Of a stretch of 64,000 nucleotides of DNA, positions 8,628 through 17,216 are shown one piece after another (positions within the stretch are counted from its first letter, which is position 1; each line of letters starts with the position of its first letter). The stretch is from Salinibacterium sp. M195 (lineage in GTDB: Bacteria > Actinomycetota > Actinomycetes > Actinomycetales > Microbacteriaceae), in contig NZ_CP040814.1 in assembly GCF_019443965.1 (NCBI RefSeq), positions 2,232,001 to 2,296,000 of the forward strand, in the 5' to 3' direction. The notes beneath the pieces are model-generated. The model did no database searches. It saw only the letters and a program-made list of their open reading frames with translations, and was not told the origin of the DNA. Position numbers and translations under genes: made by a program.

Positions 8628-9650
8628 GTGGCCGGAAATGCCAACACTCGCTTCAACAACGTCTCACTGTTGTCGGTCGCGAGCACCTTACCCAGCCGGG
8701 TAACCACATCAGAAGACCTCGAGTCGCGCCTCGCCCCGGCGTTCTCGCGCCTCGCGCTGCCCAGCAGACTCCTACAGCGGGTGGCCGGTGTACTCGAGCG
8801 CCGCAACTGGGCTGACGGCGAAACATCCGACGACGCCACAGTCTCAGCAGGCCAACGCGCGCTAGCCGAAGCCGGAGTGGATGCCTCAGAAGTTGGCCTC
8901 CTCATCAACACCTCTGTCAGCCGAAAGCATCTTGAGCCATCGGTAGCGGTGCGCTTGCACCACGGCCTCGGCCTGCCCAGCTCGGCCATCAACTTCGACG
9001 TTGCGAATGCGTGCCTCGGCTTCGTCAGTGGGATGAACCTTGCCGCGAACATGATCGAATCGGGCCAGATCAAGTACGCGATCATCGTCAATGGCGAAGA
9101 CGCTGACGCCATCCAAACCAACACCATCGACCGCCTGCTCAAGCAGGATTCTGATCGTGAAGGCTTCATGAGCGAATTCGCATCGCTCACGCTCGGCTCG
9201 GGAGCTGCTGCTGCAGTACTGGGGCGCACCGACGAACACCCTGCTGGACATCCGATTCTCGGCGGAGTCACGCGCGCGGCAACCCAGTTTCACGAACTCT
9301 GCGTCGGCAGTGTCGACGGCATGTTCACCGACGCGAAAGCGCTTCTCAAGGGTGGCCTCGACCTCGTCGTTTCGGCGTGGAAAGAAGCATCCACCGAATG
9401 GGACTGGTCGAAGATGGATCTGTACGTCACCCACCAGGTGTCATCCGTGCACACCAACGCCATCGTCAAGGCTGCGAAGCTCGATCGCGATCGCGTGCCC
9501 ACCACCTTCCCCCAGTACGGCAACGTCGGCCCCGCGTCGATTCCCATCACCCTCGATGAAGCACAGGGCTCCCTCAAGAAGGGCGACCGTGTTCTCCTCA
9601 TGGGCGTCGGCTCCGGACTCAACACCGCAATGATGGAGCTCGCATGGTGA
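8628..9650 (+). CDS. oleA: OleA, acyl-CoA Claisen condensing enzyme
   Basis: OleA joins two fatty acyl-CoAs head to head into a beta-ketoacid, the first step of long-chain olefin synthesis. The 340-aa thiolase-fold protein has the catalytic Cys129 in ANACLGF, His269 in VTHQVSS, Asn299 in QYGNVGP and Glu103 in KHLEPS. The spacing Glu-Cys (26), Cys-His (140) and His-Asn (30) closely follows the Xanthomonas enzyme and separates it from ordinary FabH. GTG at 8628 is preceded by ACGGAGG. It overlaps the next gene by 7 bases (ATGGTGA) and heads an oleA-oleBC-oleD operon. Confidence 0.92.
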   Translation: MAGNANTRFNNVSLLSVASTLPSRVTTSEDLESRLAPAFSRLALPSRLLQRVAGVLERRNWADGETSDDATVSAGQRALAEAGVDASEVGLLINTSVSRKHLEPSVAVRLHHGLGLPSSAINFDVANACLGFVSGMNLAANMIESGQIKYAIIVNGEDADAIQTNTIDRLLKQDSDREGFMSEFASLTLGSGAAAAVLGRTDEHPAGHPILGGVTRAATQFHELCVGSVDGMFTDAKALLKGGLDLVVSAWKEASTEWDWSKMDLYVTHQVSSVHTNAIVKAAKLDRDRVPTTFPQYGNVGPASIPITLDEAQGSLKKGDRVLLMGVGSGLNTAMMELAW

Positions 9651-12418
9651 CCGAACCCGCTTCCCGCCCACCGCTCGACCTACCCGGACTCGACCCGCGC
9701 TTCAGCCGAGTTGCTTCTGTGCCCGGTAGCGGTACGGATGCGGGACTCACCCGTGAATGGCACTACCTCGACACCGGCGATGAGCTGGAGCGTCTCGGCG
9801 TCCCCATTGCCGGGACTGTCTTGGCCGTCCACGGCAACCCGACCTGGTCGTACTACTGGCGCGAGCTGCTCACGCAGTCCGTGCAGGCTGCGGAGGCTGG
9901 GGCTGAGTCCGGAGCTGGGGCGCCGGCGTGGCGAGTCATCGCCGTCGACCAGCTCGATATGGGCTACTCGGAGCGCACCGGCATCCATCGTCCACTCGCG
10001 CAGCGAGTTGCCGATCTCACCGCGTTCACCGAAGCACTCTCTCTTGACGGCCCCGTTGTCTCGCTCGGTCACGACTGGGGCGGCGTCGTCTCCCTCGGCT
10101 GGGCCGTCAACCACGCGGAGCAGCTCACCGGTGTCATGCTGTTAAACACCGCCGTGCATCATGAGACCGGCAAGCCGATCCCTGCACCGCTGCGGCTCGC
10201 TCGAGCCCGCGGGATGCTGGCAGCATCCACCGTGCGCACCCCCGCGTTCTTAGAGACCACGCTCGCGCTCACGTCTGAACCGCTCGACCCAGCGGTGAAG
10301 GATGCCTACCGTGCGCCGTACCGCACGGCAGCACGTCGTGGCGGAATCGGCGGCTTCGTTGCCGACATCCCTGTCGACGCCGGCCACGAAAGTTTCAGCG
10401 AGCTCGACCGCATCGCGACCGCCGTTGCCAAGCTCGACCTGCCAGCGCTCATGCTGTGGGGACCACGCGATCCGATCTTCAGTGACTACTACCTCGACGA
10501 TCTCATCGAGCGACTCCCGCACGCGGATGTTCACCGCTTCGAGGGCGCCGGACACCTCGTCGCCGAAGACGCCCCCTATGCAGAATCGGTGCTGACGTGG
10601 CTTGGCGACAACGCCGTGAGTCTCGCGAACCCCGGCTCGGCCTCGCCGTCCCCACGGGAAGCGATCGCCCTCGCATCCGCTGAGTCAGACGACTCGAGCT
10701 TCGTGCCGCTCTGGCACAACCTCGACCAACGCCGCGACGACACCGCAACTGCCGTCATCGACATGTCGACCCGAGGACGACGTGGTGCTCAACAGGTCAG
10801 CTGGCGCCAACTCGCCGACCGAGTGAGTCAGCTCGCTGCCGGCCTCACCAGCATTGGCGTGCGCAAAGGCCAGCGGGTCTCATTGCTGATCCCACCAGGG
10901 CCGACCCTGACCGCCGTGGTCTACGCCTGCTTCCGAATCGGCGCTGTTGTCGTCGTCGCGGATGCCGGCCTCGGAGTCAAAGGATTGACGCGTGCCGTGC
11001 GCGGATCATGGCCCGACTTCGTCATCGGCGAAGCCCCCGGCCTCACCGCCGCCCGCACGCTCGGCTGGCCCGGCGTGCGCATCTCGACCGCGCGACTGCC
11101 GAAGGTTTCCGCCGCAGCACTCGGTGTCTCCTACAGCCTCCGCGACATCATCACGCTCGGCGCAGACACGCCCCTCCCTGTGCCGCCGCACGCCGAAGAT
11201 GACGCCGCGATTCTCTTCACCTCGGGATCAACCGGTCCTGCCAAGGGTGTCGTGTACCGCCACCGGCAACTCTCCGCCATGCGCGACGTGCTTGCCCGCC
11301 ACTTCGAGGTGACGGCCGACACCGGCCTCGTGACAGGGTTCGCACCGTTCGCTCTGTTGGGTCCGGCTCTCGGTACGCGGTCAGTGACACCCGAGATGGA
11401 TGTTTCCTCTCCCCGCACCCTTACTGCCCGCGCCGTCGCGGCCGCGGTGGAGGCATCCGGCGCCAGCATGGTGTTCCTCTCCCCCGCCGCGATCCTCAAC
11501 GTCGTAGCGACCGCGGGAGATCTCACACCCCAGGACCACAGCGAACTCGAGCGCGTGCGCACCTTCCTCTCTACCGGTGCACCGATCAGCGCCGAAATGC
11601 TCACCTCGGTGGGGGCACTCATGCCCAACGCCACCCCGCACTCGCCCTACGGCATGACCGAATGTCTCCTCGTGACCGACATCACGCTCGACGGAATTCG
11701 CGCGGTCGCAGGCAATGCGGACACGGGCGTCTGCGTCGGGATGCCGATCGGCGACAACCTCATTCGCGTCAGCGCCCTCGATTCAGACGGCGCCGCAACC
11801 GGCACACCCAGCACTGAGCCCGGCGTTCTGGGCGAGATCATCATCTCGGCGCCGCACCTGAAGGATCACTACGACCGGCTGTGGCTCACCGATCGCGAAG
11901 CTGCTCGTGAGACCACGATCGACACGGATGCGGTGGCTGCTGTGGATTCCGCGGATGTCACAGACTCTCCAGTCGCGACGGATGCACCGGCTGCGCCTCA
12001 CGCACGCTGGCACCGCACAGGCGACGTTGGTCACCTCGACGACCTCGGCCGCCTCTGGGTCGAAGGCCGACTGCCCCACGTGATTGTGACGGCGACCGGT
12101 CCGATCGCGCCCGTTGGTGCTGAGCAAGATGTTGAGGGCGTCACGGCCGTGCGCCGTGCCGCTGTCGTCGGCGTTGGCCCGCACGGGCTGCGACAAGCTG
12201 TCGCGGTGGTGGAAACTCTCCCGCCGACCCGCAATCCTGGGCTCGCCAGCCCAGAGCTGACGTCGGCCGTTCGCGAGAGCACAACGCTCCCGCTGGTGGC
12301 CGTGCTCACTGTTCCCGAGCTGCCAACCGACATCCGCCACAACTCCAAGATCGACCGCTCGCGGTTGTCGCTGTGGGCTGAGCGACTGCTGGCTGGCGGA
12401 AAGCCGACCGCACCGTGA
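9644..12418 (+). CDS. oleBC: OleBC fusion: beta-lactone decarboxylase and beta-lactone synthetase
   Basis: One 924-aa protein joins two enzymes of olefin synthesis. Residues 1-340 are an alpha/beta hydrolase (OleB) related to haloalkane dehalogenases, with HGNPTWSYYWRE as the oxyanion region, nucleophile Asp144 in GHDWGG and catalytic His in GAGHLVAED; it removes CO2 from a beta-lactone to give a cis-olefin. Residues 350-924 are an AMP-binding enzyme (OleC) with FTSGSTGPAKG near residue 525 and YGMTE later; it closes the beta-lactone from the beta-hydroxy acid and ATP. A variable Asp/Ala-rich insert lies near residues 755-785. Fused oleBC is the usual arrangement in actinobacteria. It overlaps oleD by 4 bases (GTGA). 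Confidence 0.92.
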   Translation: MVTEPASRPPLDLPGLDPRFSRVASVPGSGTDAGLTREWHYLDTGDELERLGVPIAGTVLAVHGNPTWSYYWRELLTQSVQAAEAGAESGAGAPAWRVIAVDQLDMGYSERTGIHRPLAQRVADLTAFTEALSLDGPVVSLGHDWGGVVSLGWAVNHAEQLTGVMLLNTAVHHETGKPIPAPLRLARARGMLAASTVRTPAFLETTLALTSEPLDPAVKDAYRAPYRTAARRGGIGGFVADIPVDAGHESFSELDRIATAVAKLDLPALMLWGPRDPIFSDYYLDDLIERLPHADVHRFEGAGHLVAEDAPYAESVLTWLGDNAVSLANPGSASPSPREAIALASAESDDSSFVPLWHNLDQRRDDTATAVIDMSTRGRRGAQQVSWRQLADRVSQLAAGLTSIGVRKGQRVSLLIPPGPTLTAVVYACFRIGAVVVVADAGLGVKGLTRAVRGSWPDFVIGEAPGLTAARTLGWPGVRISTARLPKVSAAALGVSYSLRDIITLGADTPLPVPPHAEDDAAILFTSGSTGPAKGVVYRHRQLSAMRDVLARHFEVTADTGLVTGFAPFALLGPALGTRSVTPEMDVSSPRTLTARAVAAAVEASGASMVFLSPAAILNVVATAGDLTPQDHSELERVRTFLSTGAPISAEMLTSVGALMPNATPHSPYGMTECLLVTDITLDGIRAVAGNADTGVCVGMPIGDNLIRVSALDSDGAATGTPSTEPGVLGEIIISAPHLKDHYDRLWLTDREAARETTIDTDAVAAVDSADVTDSPVATDAPAAPHARWHRTGDVGHLDDLGRLWVEGRLPHVIVTATGPIAPVGAEQDVEGVTAVRRAAVVGVGPHGLRQAVAVVETLPPTRNPGLASPELTSAVRESTTLPLVAVLTVPELPTDIRHNSKIDRSRLSLWAERLLAGGKPTAP

Positions 12419-13380
12419 TCGTGCTCGTCACCGGGGCATCCGGATTTCTCGGTCGCGCGGTTGCCGCTGAGGCTGTCGCCGCCGGGCATGAGGTGCGCAC
12501 GCTGCAACGACGACCGTCCGGCGTTGCTGGGGTCACCGACATCCTCGGCTCGATCACCGACGCGGATCATGTTGCCCGTGCGATCGAGGGCGCGGAGGGC
12601 GTCATCCACCTGGCGGCGAAGGTATCTCTCGCTGGCGATCCGCGCGCGTTTCACGCCGTAAACGTGGAGGGCACACAGCTCGTGCTCGCCGCGGCCGAAG
12701 CAGCGGGCGTTTCTCGCTTCGTGCAGGTGTCGTCGCCATCGGTCGCGCACTCAGGCTCCGCGCTGGCTGGCGTTGGCGCCGAACCCGCGTCACCCGAACA
12801 TGCCCGCAGCGAATACGCGCGCACCAAGGCCACAGCGGAATTGCTCGCACTCGCCAGCGACAGCGACCGGATGCGCGTGGTTGCCATTCGCCCGCACCTC
12901 GTCTGGGGTCCTGGCGACACCCAGCTCGTCGGCAGAATCGTCGACCGAGCTCGCCGTGGACGCCTGCCGCTACTCAATGGCGGCACCGCCCTCATCGACA
13001 CGACCTACGTCGACAACGCAGCATCAGGAATCGTCGCCGCCCTGCACCGCGCCGACGTCGCGCACGGCAAGGCGTACGTTCTGACGAACGGTGAACCGCG
13101 CCCTGTTGGCGACATCTTGGCAGGAATCTGCCTCGCTTCGGGCGTTCAGCCTCCACGCTGGAGTATCCCGGCCGGGGTCGGCCGCACCGCCGGCTCCCTC
13201 GTTGAACGGGTGTGGGCCGTGCGCCCCGGAGCCGACGAGCCGCCCATGACGCGCTTTCTCGCCGAACAGCTTTCGACAGCGCACTGGTTCGATCAACGCG
13301 ACATCCGCGAGGCCCTGGACTGGTCGCCCGCCGTGAGTATTGACGAAGGGCTACGCCGACTCGCCCGTCACGAGCGTTAA
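12415..13380 (+). CDS. oleD: OleD, NADPH-dependent beta-ketoacid reductase
   Basis: OleD reduces the beta-ketoacid made by OleA to a beta-hydroxyacid, which OleC then lactonises. The 321-aa extended SDR has the N-terminal dinucleotide motif TGASGFLG and the catalytic YARTK (YxxxK) after VSSPSV. Later segments such as IRPHLVWGPGD are typical of 3beta-HSD-like epimerases, the OleD subgroup. The GTG start lies in the 4-base overlap GTGA with oleBC, so translation is coupled. The last enzyme gene of the operon is followed 48 bp on by a tiny Lys-rich gene and then a strong hairpin. Confidence 0.9.
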   Translation: MIVLVTGASGFLGRAVAAEAVAAGHEVRTLQRRPSGVAGVTDILGSITDADHVARAIEGAEGVIHLAAKVSLAGDPRAFHAVNVEGTQLVLAAAEAAGVSRFVQVSSPSVAHSGSALAGVGAEPASPEHARSEYARTKATAELLALASDSDRMRVVAIRPHLVWGPGDTQLVGRIVDRARRGRLPLLNGGTALIDTTYVDNAASGIVAALHRADVAHGKAYVLTNGEPRPVGDILAGICLASGVQPPRWSIPAGVGRTAGSLVERVWAVRPGADEPPMTRFLAEQLSTAHWFDQRDIREALDWSPAVSIDEGLRRLARHER

Positions 13381-13428
13381 CGGGTACGCTCAGGGCACGA
13401 GCCACTCGGCTCACAGGAGGACAACGTC

Positions 13429-13539
13429 ATGGCCGATAAATCGCCCAAAAAAGCCACAGCCAAGACTGTAGCCAGCAAGTCTCTCAAAGAGAAGCGCGCC
13501 GACAAGAAGGATAAAGCCGCTAACAAGCGCAAGGACTAG
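13429..13539 (+). CDS. Lys-rich 36-aa protein
   Basis: A very short gene with a strong ribosome site (ACAGGAGG, 6 bases before ATG) encodes 36 residues, of which 13 are Lys and 9 Ala, with no hydrophobic core. The reading MADKSPKKATAKT then KSLKEKRADKKDK suggests a nucleic-acid-binding or disordered peptide. I recall similar tiny Lys/Ala proteins from Microbacteriaceae annotated as hypothetical, but this is only memory. It sits between oleD and a clear terminator on the same strand, so it is probably transcribed with the ole operon or from its own promoter in the 48-bp gap. Function unknown. Confidence 0.65.
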   Translation: MADKSPKKATAKTVASKSLKEKRADKKDKAANKRKD

Positions 13540-13551
13540 AACTCGGTCAGT

Positions 13552-13587
13552 GGGAAGAGCGTTTCCGCTTGAGGAAACGCCCTTCCC
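13552..13587 (+). terminator. Hairpin terminator after the ole operon
   Basis: A 15-base arm (GGGAAGAGCGTTTCC) and its near-perfect complement (GGAAACGCCCTTCCC) enclose a 6-base loop, 13 bases after the stop of the 36-aa gene. There is no clear T-run, which is common in high-GC actinobacteria. It likely ends the ole transcript. Confidence 0.7.
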
Positions 13588-13658
13588 GAGATCAGTGGCA
13601 CCCCGTCAACGGGTCGGGGCAAGGCCGACAATCCCACTCGATGTGGTCGCACGCGAAC

Positions 13659-15449
13659 TCATAGTTGTTCGAAGTGTTTCCGAATTATTGAAGCCATCAG
13701 CTGCCGTCGCGCATGGAGAAAGTCTCGGTAGTCATCCACGGTAATATCCCCAATGTTTGCAGGGATTGCGTTCTCGGCAAGGTTGACCGCGAGATCTCCT
13801 TCATCGACGATCTCGCCTAGCTTGAGGTTGCCGCTAACGATTTGACTCGTGACGTCAGCCATGTATTCCATAGGTGCGCGCTTGCCGATGCTGATATTGA
13901 TGGATGTCTCAGTTAGAGCGAAGTTTGCCACTTGGTTGTAGTCTCCGCGGTCCGCAAAACCGTTCTCCTGCAAATATGCCTTCGGAACGATGTGATGGAT
14001 ATCGCCAGACTGCTGGTGCATCGCAGCAACGGTGATGCTCCGAGAAAGGAAACCGCGAGCACGGCTGGCAACTTGAGCAGCAAGGAAGCTCTGAAAGAAG
14101 GGGCTCGCAGTGCTTGTGGTCTCGAGAGCCCCTGGAAGCGCTACGTTCCAGAATCCGTCTGTAAGCTCCGACTCTTCGATCTGCTGCAGATACTCGGCTG
14201 CGCCAACAGAGGAGATGCGCCGCATGTCTTGCTCCCACGTCGACTCAAAACTGCCTGAGTGACGAGCAGTCAGCATGGACATCACAAACCATCGGCGAAC
14301 TATTCGTTTGCGCTCGCCCTCGGGCATATCGGAGTCAGCGCGCAATCGAAGGTAGAGCGCATAAGCAAAGTTGAGTGCGTTCTTCGAGCCGATCATTCCG
14401 GGAGTGATAAACCCTGCGGACTTGATCGTCATGAGGAAGTTGTCGAAGTGGTACTTATTGACAATCTCCATCAACGCCGCTTCGAGTCGGTCGTAGGCGA
14501 GCGGGATGCGGGACTCGTCAACCTTTCGGGTTTCGGGGTCGCGGCCGGAGAGAGCGCTCACGATTGAGGATGCCTTGCCTCGGCTAAACCCGACCAACCC
14601 AGCAACGCGGATGATGTCGTTGTACCCGGGATCGTAAAGGTCCTCAGACTCATTCTGCAGCCACGCAATTTTTTGCAGATAAGGGCTGCCTGCGAACTCC
14701 GAATCATTTTGCGCAATGTCGGCGTAGGCATGAGGTGCAATCGCCAGATGGCAGAAGTAGTCGATGAGCTTGCGCAGGTTACGCCCACGATCACCGTAGG
14801 TCGCGATCTTGCTCATCGCGAAGTCTGCGCTGCTCAGTGGCACACCCTTTGAGTTGATTCTGATGAAGATCTCGGACACGGTTTCGACATCGAGATCATC
14901 GTTCAGAGAAATGATGCCGATCTGGGCGTTCTTTATGGCCTCGAGGCGCGCAATGTTCCCCTCAACGACCGCGGTGTCCTCGACAGCGTTCGATTCGAGA
15001 TAAGACTTCACGAATCCATACGTCGAAGTCGAATTGAAGAGCTCGCTAATGTCCGAGATCCATTCGGGGTTCTTCGCGATGACTGGAGTCGTGGTCGCGA
15101 ACTCCTCTGTCATTGGATTGAAGGCGATCTTTATGCGCACTTGCTTGTATCGTTTGTTGATCACAGGCATGCCCGCCACCGCCGCACGCAGGGCGGTAAT
15201 GCGTTGCTGACCATCGATCAAGATCTGTTGATGCGCCGCGACTTGGCCACCTTTGAGGTGAGCCCCCACTGATTGCCAGGTAATCAAGTAGCCGACCGGG
15301 TACCCCTTGTACAACGAGTCCATGAGGTCGCGCACCTTAATGCTGTCCCAGACAAAGGGGCGCTGAAGCTCGGGAATGGCAATCTGCTCTCGCCTAACGT
15401 CTTCGAGCAATTGGGTAACTGCAGATTGGGTGACTTTGTACTTCGACAT
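13659..15449 (-). CDS. DUF262/DUF1524 protein, GmrSD-like nuclease
   Basis: This 596-aa protein has an N-terminal DUF262 domain (ParB/Srx-like NTP-binding fold) with IPELQRPFVWD near residue 24 and the signature IDGQQRITAL near residue 80. The C-terminal part has DIHHIVPKAYL near residue 484 followed by YNQVANFAL and N-rich helices, which matches the HNH-type DUF1524 domain. The two domains together resemble GmrSD (type IV) restriction enzymes, which cut modified phage DNA using NTP energy, and related defence proteins such as BrxU. It is a single gene next to a type III restriction operon, which supports a defence role. The target modification is unknown. Confidence 0.82.
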   Translation of the reverse strand: MSKYKVTQSAVTQLLEDVRREQIAIPELQRPFVWDSIKVRDLMDSLYKGYPVGYLITWQSVGAHLKGGQVAAHQQILIDGQQRITALRAAVAGMPVINKRYKQVRIKIAFNPMTEEFATTTPVIAKNPEWISDISELFNSTSTYGFVKSYLESNAVEDTAVVEGNIARLEAIKNAQIGIISLNDDLDVETVSEIFIRINSKGVPLSSADFAMSKIATYGDRGRNLRKLIDYFCHLAIAPHAYADIAQNDSEFAGSPYLQKIAWLQNESEDLYDPGYNDIIRVAGLVGFSRGKASSIVSALSGRDPETRKVDESRIPLAYDRLEAALMEIVNKYHFDNFLMTIKSAGFITPGMIGSKNALNFAYALYLRLRADSDMPEGERKRIVRRWFVMSMLTARHSGSFESTWEQDMRRISSVGAAEYLQQIEESELTDGFWNVALPGALETTSTASPFFQSFLAAQVASRARGFLSRSITVAAMHQQSGDIHHIVPKAYLQENGFADRGDYNQVANFALTETSINISIGKRAPMEYMADVTSQIVSGNLKLGEIVDEGDLAVNLAENAIPANIGDITVDDYRDFLHARRQLMASIIRKHFEQL

Positions 15450-15867
15450 TCTTCTGCTTTCGCTGTTGTTGCGATCTGAAAGATCCCGGCGTCATCGGCG
15501 TGTGCGCCGTAGACGATGGCAGGACCAATCCCATCGTTCAGAATCGCAAAGCTCCGGGGCGATTCTTCGTTGCAGCCCTCGTCGATCGAGCCTATCGAAG
15601 CGTTCATCGTTGGAGCGCGAGCAAGGGGCTGTGTCCGAGAATCGACACCTCATAGCCGCCCGCACGAAGAAAACCGTTCTTGCCGCGGCGACGACATCAA
15701 TCGAACTACTCTCGTTGACCGTGATCGAGGGAAGAACGCCGCAACGATTTGGGAGGGCGACCAACACAACGACCGAATCGATCTGCATCCGCGGTGGTGC
15801 TGAGCTTTCGCTCCAACACAATGGGTTATGACAGTTATCGAGGTACCAGCAGCACTTCTTCGAAGCA

Positions 15868-15904
15868 CGAGAAGGGACCGTCCAGATGGACAGTCCTTTT
15901 CTCG
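15868..15904. terminator. Bidirectional hairpin terminator
   Basis: The arms GGACCGTCC and GGACAGTCC pair with one mismatch around an AGAT loop and extend outward with CGAGAA/TTCTCG. T-rich and A-rich flanks would allow termination on both strands. It stands directly before the partial tRNA-Pro end at 15905-15917, as the hairpin-like sequence at 23053-23080 stands before the 23083 copy. Confidence 0.6.
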
Positions 15905-15917
15905 TATTGTTGGGCTG
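15905..15917. repeat. Partial copy of tRNA-Pro 3' end (possible attachment scar)
   Basis: TATTGTTGGGCTG matches the sequence reading into the tRNA-Pro 3' end (TATTGTCGGGCTG at 23082-23094) with one mismatch. Like that copy it follows a hairpin with a T-run. It may be the far boundary of an island that inserted into the tRNA. Confidence 0.4.
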
Positions 15918-16149
15918 CGGCGGATCGGCTCGGCCGTTACATCCATTCCTATGCAGTTTTGCGCAGGGCTACGCCGGGTTAAGTGGAATAATGAAAACTG
16001 AGTGGCAGCTGTCCCTCTTTTGAACCGTTCTGTCTTCCTCACACTTCAAAATTATGGAGGTAAAGCAGTACTGCCGATGGGCAGCAGCGGCAAGTATCAG
16101 GACTGGCAGGACTCTTTTCGGGGCCAATGATGGAGTAGGGGCGAACTGC

Positions 16150-16998
16150 GTGGCGACGAGTCAGCTGAGCATCTCTCATAAGGCCGTCTATGTCAAGCAG
16201 CAACCCCTCGCCAGCCAGCTCAAATTTCTCGAAGCCCTGTGCAACGCCCCTGATGCCGAGTGGTCCTACGGTGACGAGTACGGGCGCAAGCTGCGTAACG
16301 GCGTCAAGCCGCTGACGCACGATGCGCAGAACACCTTTCCGGCGACTATCGACAGCGCCGAGGCGGCAAGATTTCGTCGGAGGTGCTTGGCCTATGCAAC
16401 ACTCTCTCCCGAAGTTTTGACTACTCGCCGCTCGGTGATTGCAGCGAACGCGGGACTACCAACCACCCTCGACACGGACCGTGATGGGTTCATTCCCGCA
16501 CTCGCGGACTGGTCTGTAACCATCATCAAAGAACTCGGGGATAGCGACACCCTGGCGGCGACCTACCAGCGCCGGTTGGAGGGTGAGTCCGACCCAGCAT
16601 CTAGCGCGTTCACTTCGCTCTACGGCGCGACGAGGTGATCGTGTCGAAGCCACATAACCAGCACGACTACTCCGAACCTTTCTTGAGCGAGTTCACCCAC
16701 GAATGGGTATTGCAAAATTCGGGAACTGCTACGTTGAAGGGCAGATCCATGATCTGCCCCAACCCACAAGAGAACGGCGTGCGACCCGCAACCTTACGAT
16801 TACCCATCCTTGCCACCGAACCGAATGGGGTCGTGAAGGTGAGTTGCACCTTTGAGACCCATTGCCGAGAAAGTAAAGCAACCAGCCACTGGACACTTAT
16901 CGGCGACAACGATCAAAGTTTTTCCAAACCAGGGAACACCATTTGGTGCAGTTGTCTCTGTCGTGAACACCGACGCTCCGAAACGCGAGGCCAAATGA
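16150..16998 (+). pseudogene. Broken gene with NBR1/FW-type Ig-like domain
   Basis: Three consecutive frames add up to one protein of about 280 aa. The first (16150 to about 16626) has FLEALC, YGRKLRNG, LTHDAQNTFP and YQRRLEGE; I do not know this domain by name. The second (about 16629-16922) has FTHEWVLQNSGTATLKGR, RPATLRLPI and SHWTLIGDND, the pattern of the FW domain of NBR1. The third (16924-16998) reads FGAVVSVVNTDAPK and ends in TGA, overlapping the HTH gene start as ATGA. The frame is lost by an apparent 2-base GC repeat at 16624-16629 and an extra T in the T5 run at 16919-16923. The GTG start at 16150 is a guess. An alternative is two short coupled genes, since a GTG at 16635 overlaps the first stop. 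Confidence 0.6.
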
Positions 16999-17216
16999 TG
17001 AATGAAGAATCAGTCGACAAATGGGCAGATTCTAACGAGGTGAAGGAATACCTTGGAATAGGCCGCGAGACCGTCCCCAAATGTCTCAATAAACGGGGCA
17101 TGCCCGCCTACAAGGTCGGCAGGTTCTGGCGATTCGGAATCTCAGAAACGGGAGAATTGATCCGAACTGGCGGAGCAGCCACCATTGAGACCACCGAGAA
17201 GGACACCGATGCCTGA
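16995..17216 (+). CDS. Excisionase-like helix-turn-helix protein
   Basis: This 73-aa protein is a winged HTH of the excisionase/MerR-like HTH_17 type: EVKEYLGIGRETVPKCLN as the helix-turn-helix and GMPAYKVGRFWRF as the wing. Proteins of this form often precede methyltransferase genes in restriction operons and may regulate them or help target recognition. ATG at 16995 (or 16998) follows GCGAGG. The upstream frame is open into the FW-domain region only because of a frameshift there, so a genuine fusion is unlikely. It overlaps the mod gene by 8 bases, so the two are translationally coupled. Confidence 0.75.
   Translation: MMNEESVDKWADSNEVKEYLGIGRETVPKCLNKRGMPAYKVGRFWRFGISETGELIRTGGAATIETTEKDTDA

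Larger units (their letters stand above)
15450..16149. other. About 700 bp without an assignable intact gene
   Basis: This stretch separates the DUF262 gene from the FW-domain pseudogene. It contains the hairpin at 15868-15904 and a partial copy of the tRNA-Pro 3' end at 15905-15917. On the minus strand two frames (about 15490-15820 and 15470-15607) have protein-like composition for short stretches, for example AILNDGIGPAIVYGAH, but they are interrupted and I cannot name them. They may be the remains of a gene that once preceded the DUF262 gene. No RNA gene is visible. Confidence 0.5.

Noticed and set aside
8628..9650. Ordinary FabH (ketoacyl-ACP synthase III)
   Set aside because: Glu103 with the 26-residue spacing to Cys129, and the neighbouring oleBC and oleD, fit OleA.
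16635..17216. A single 193-aa fusion of FW domain and HTH
   Set aside because: The join depends on an extra T in a T5 run. The other frame gives a better domain end with a TGA that overlaps the HTH start as ATGA.
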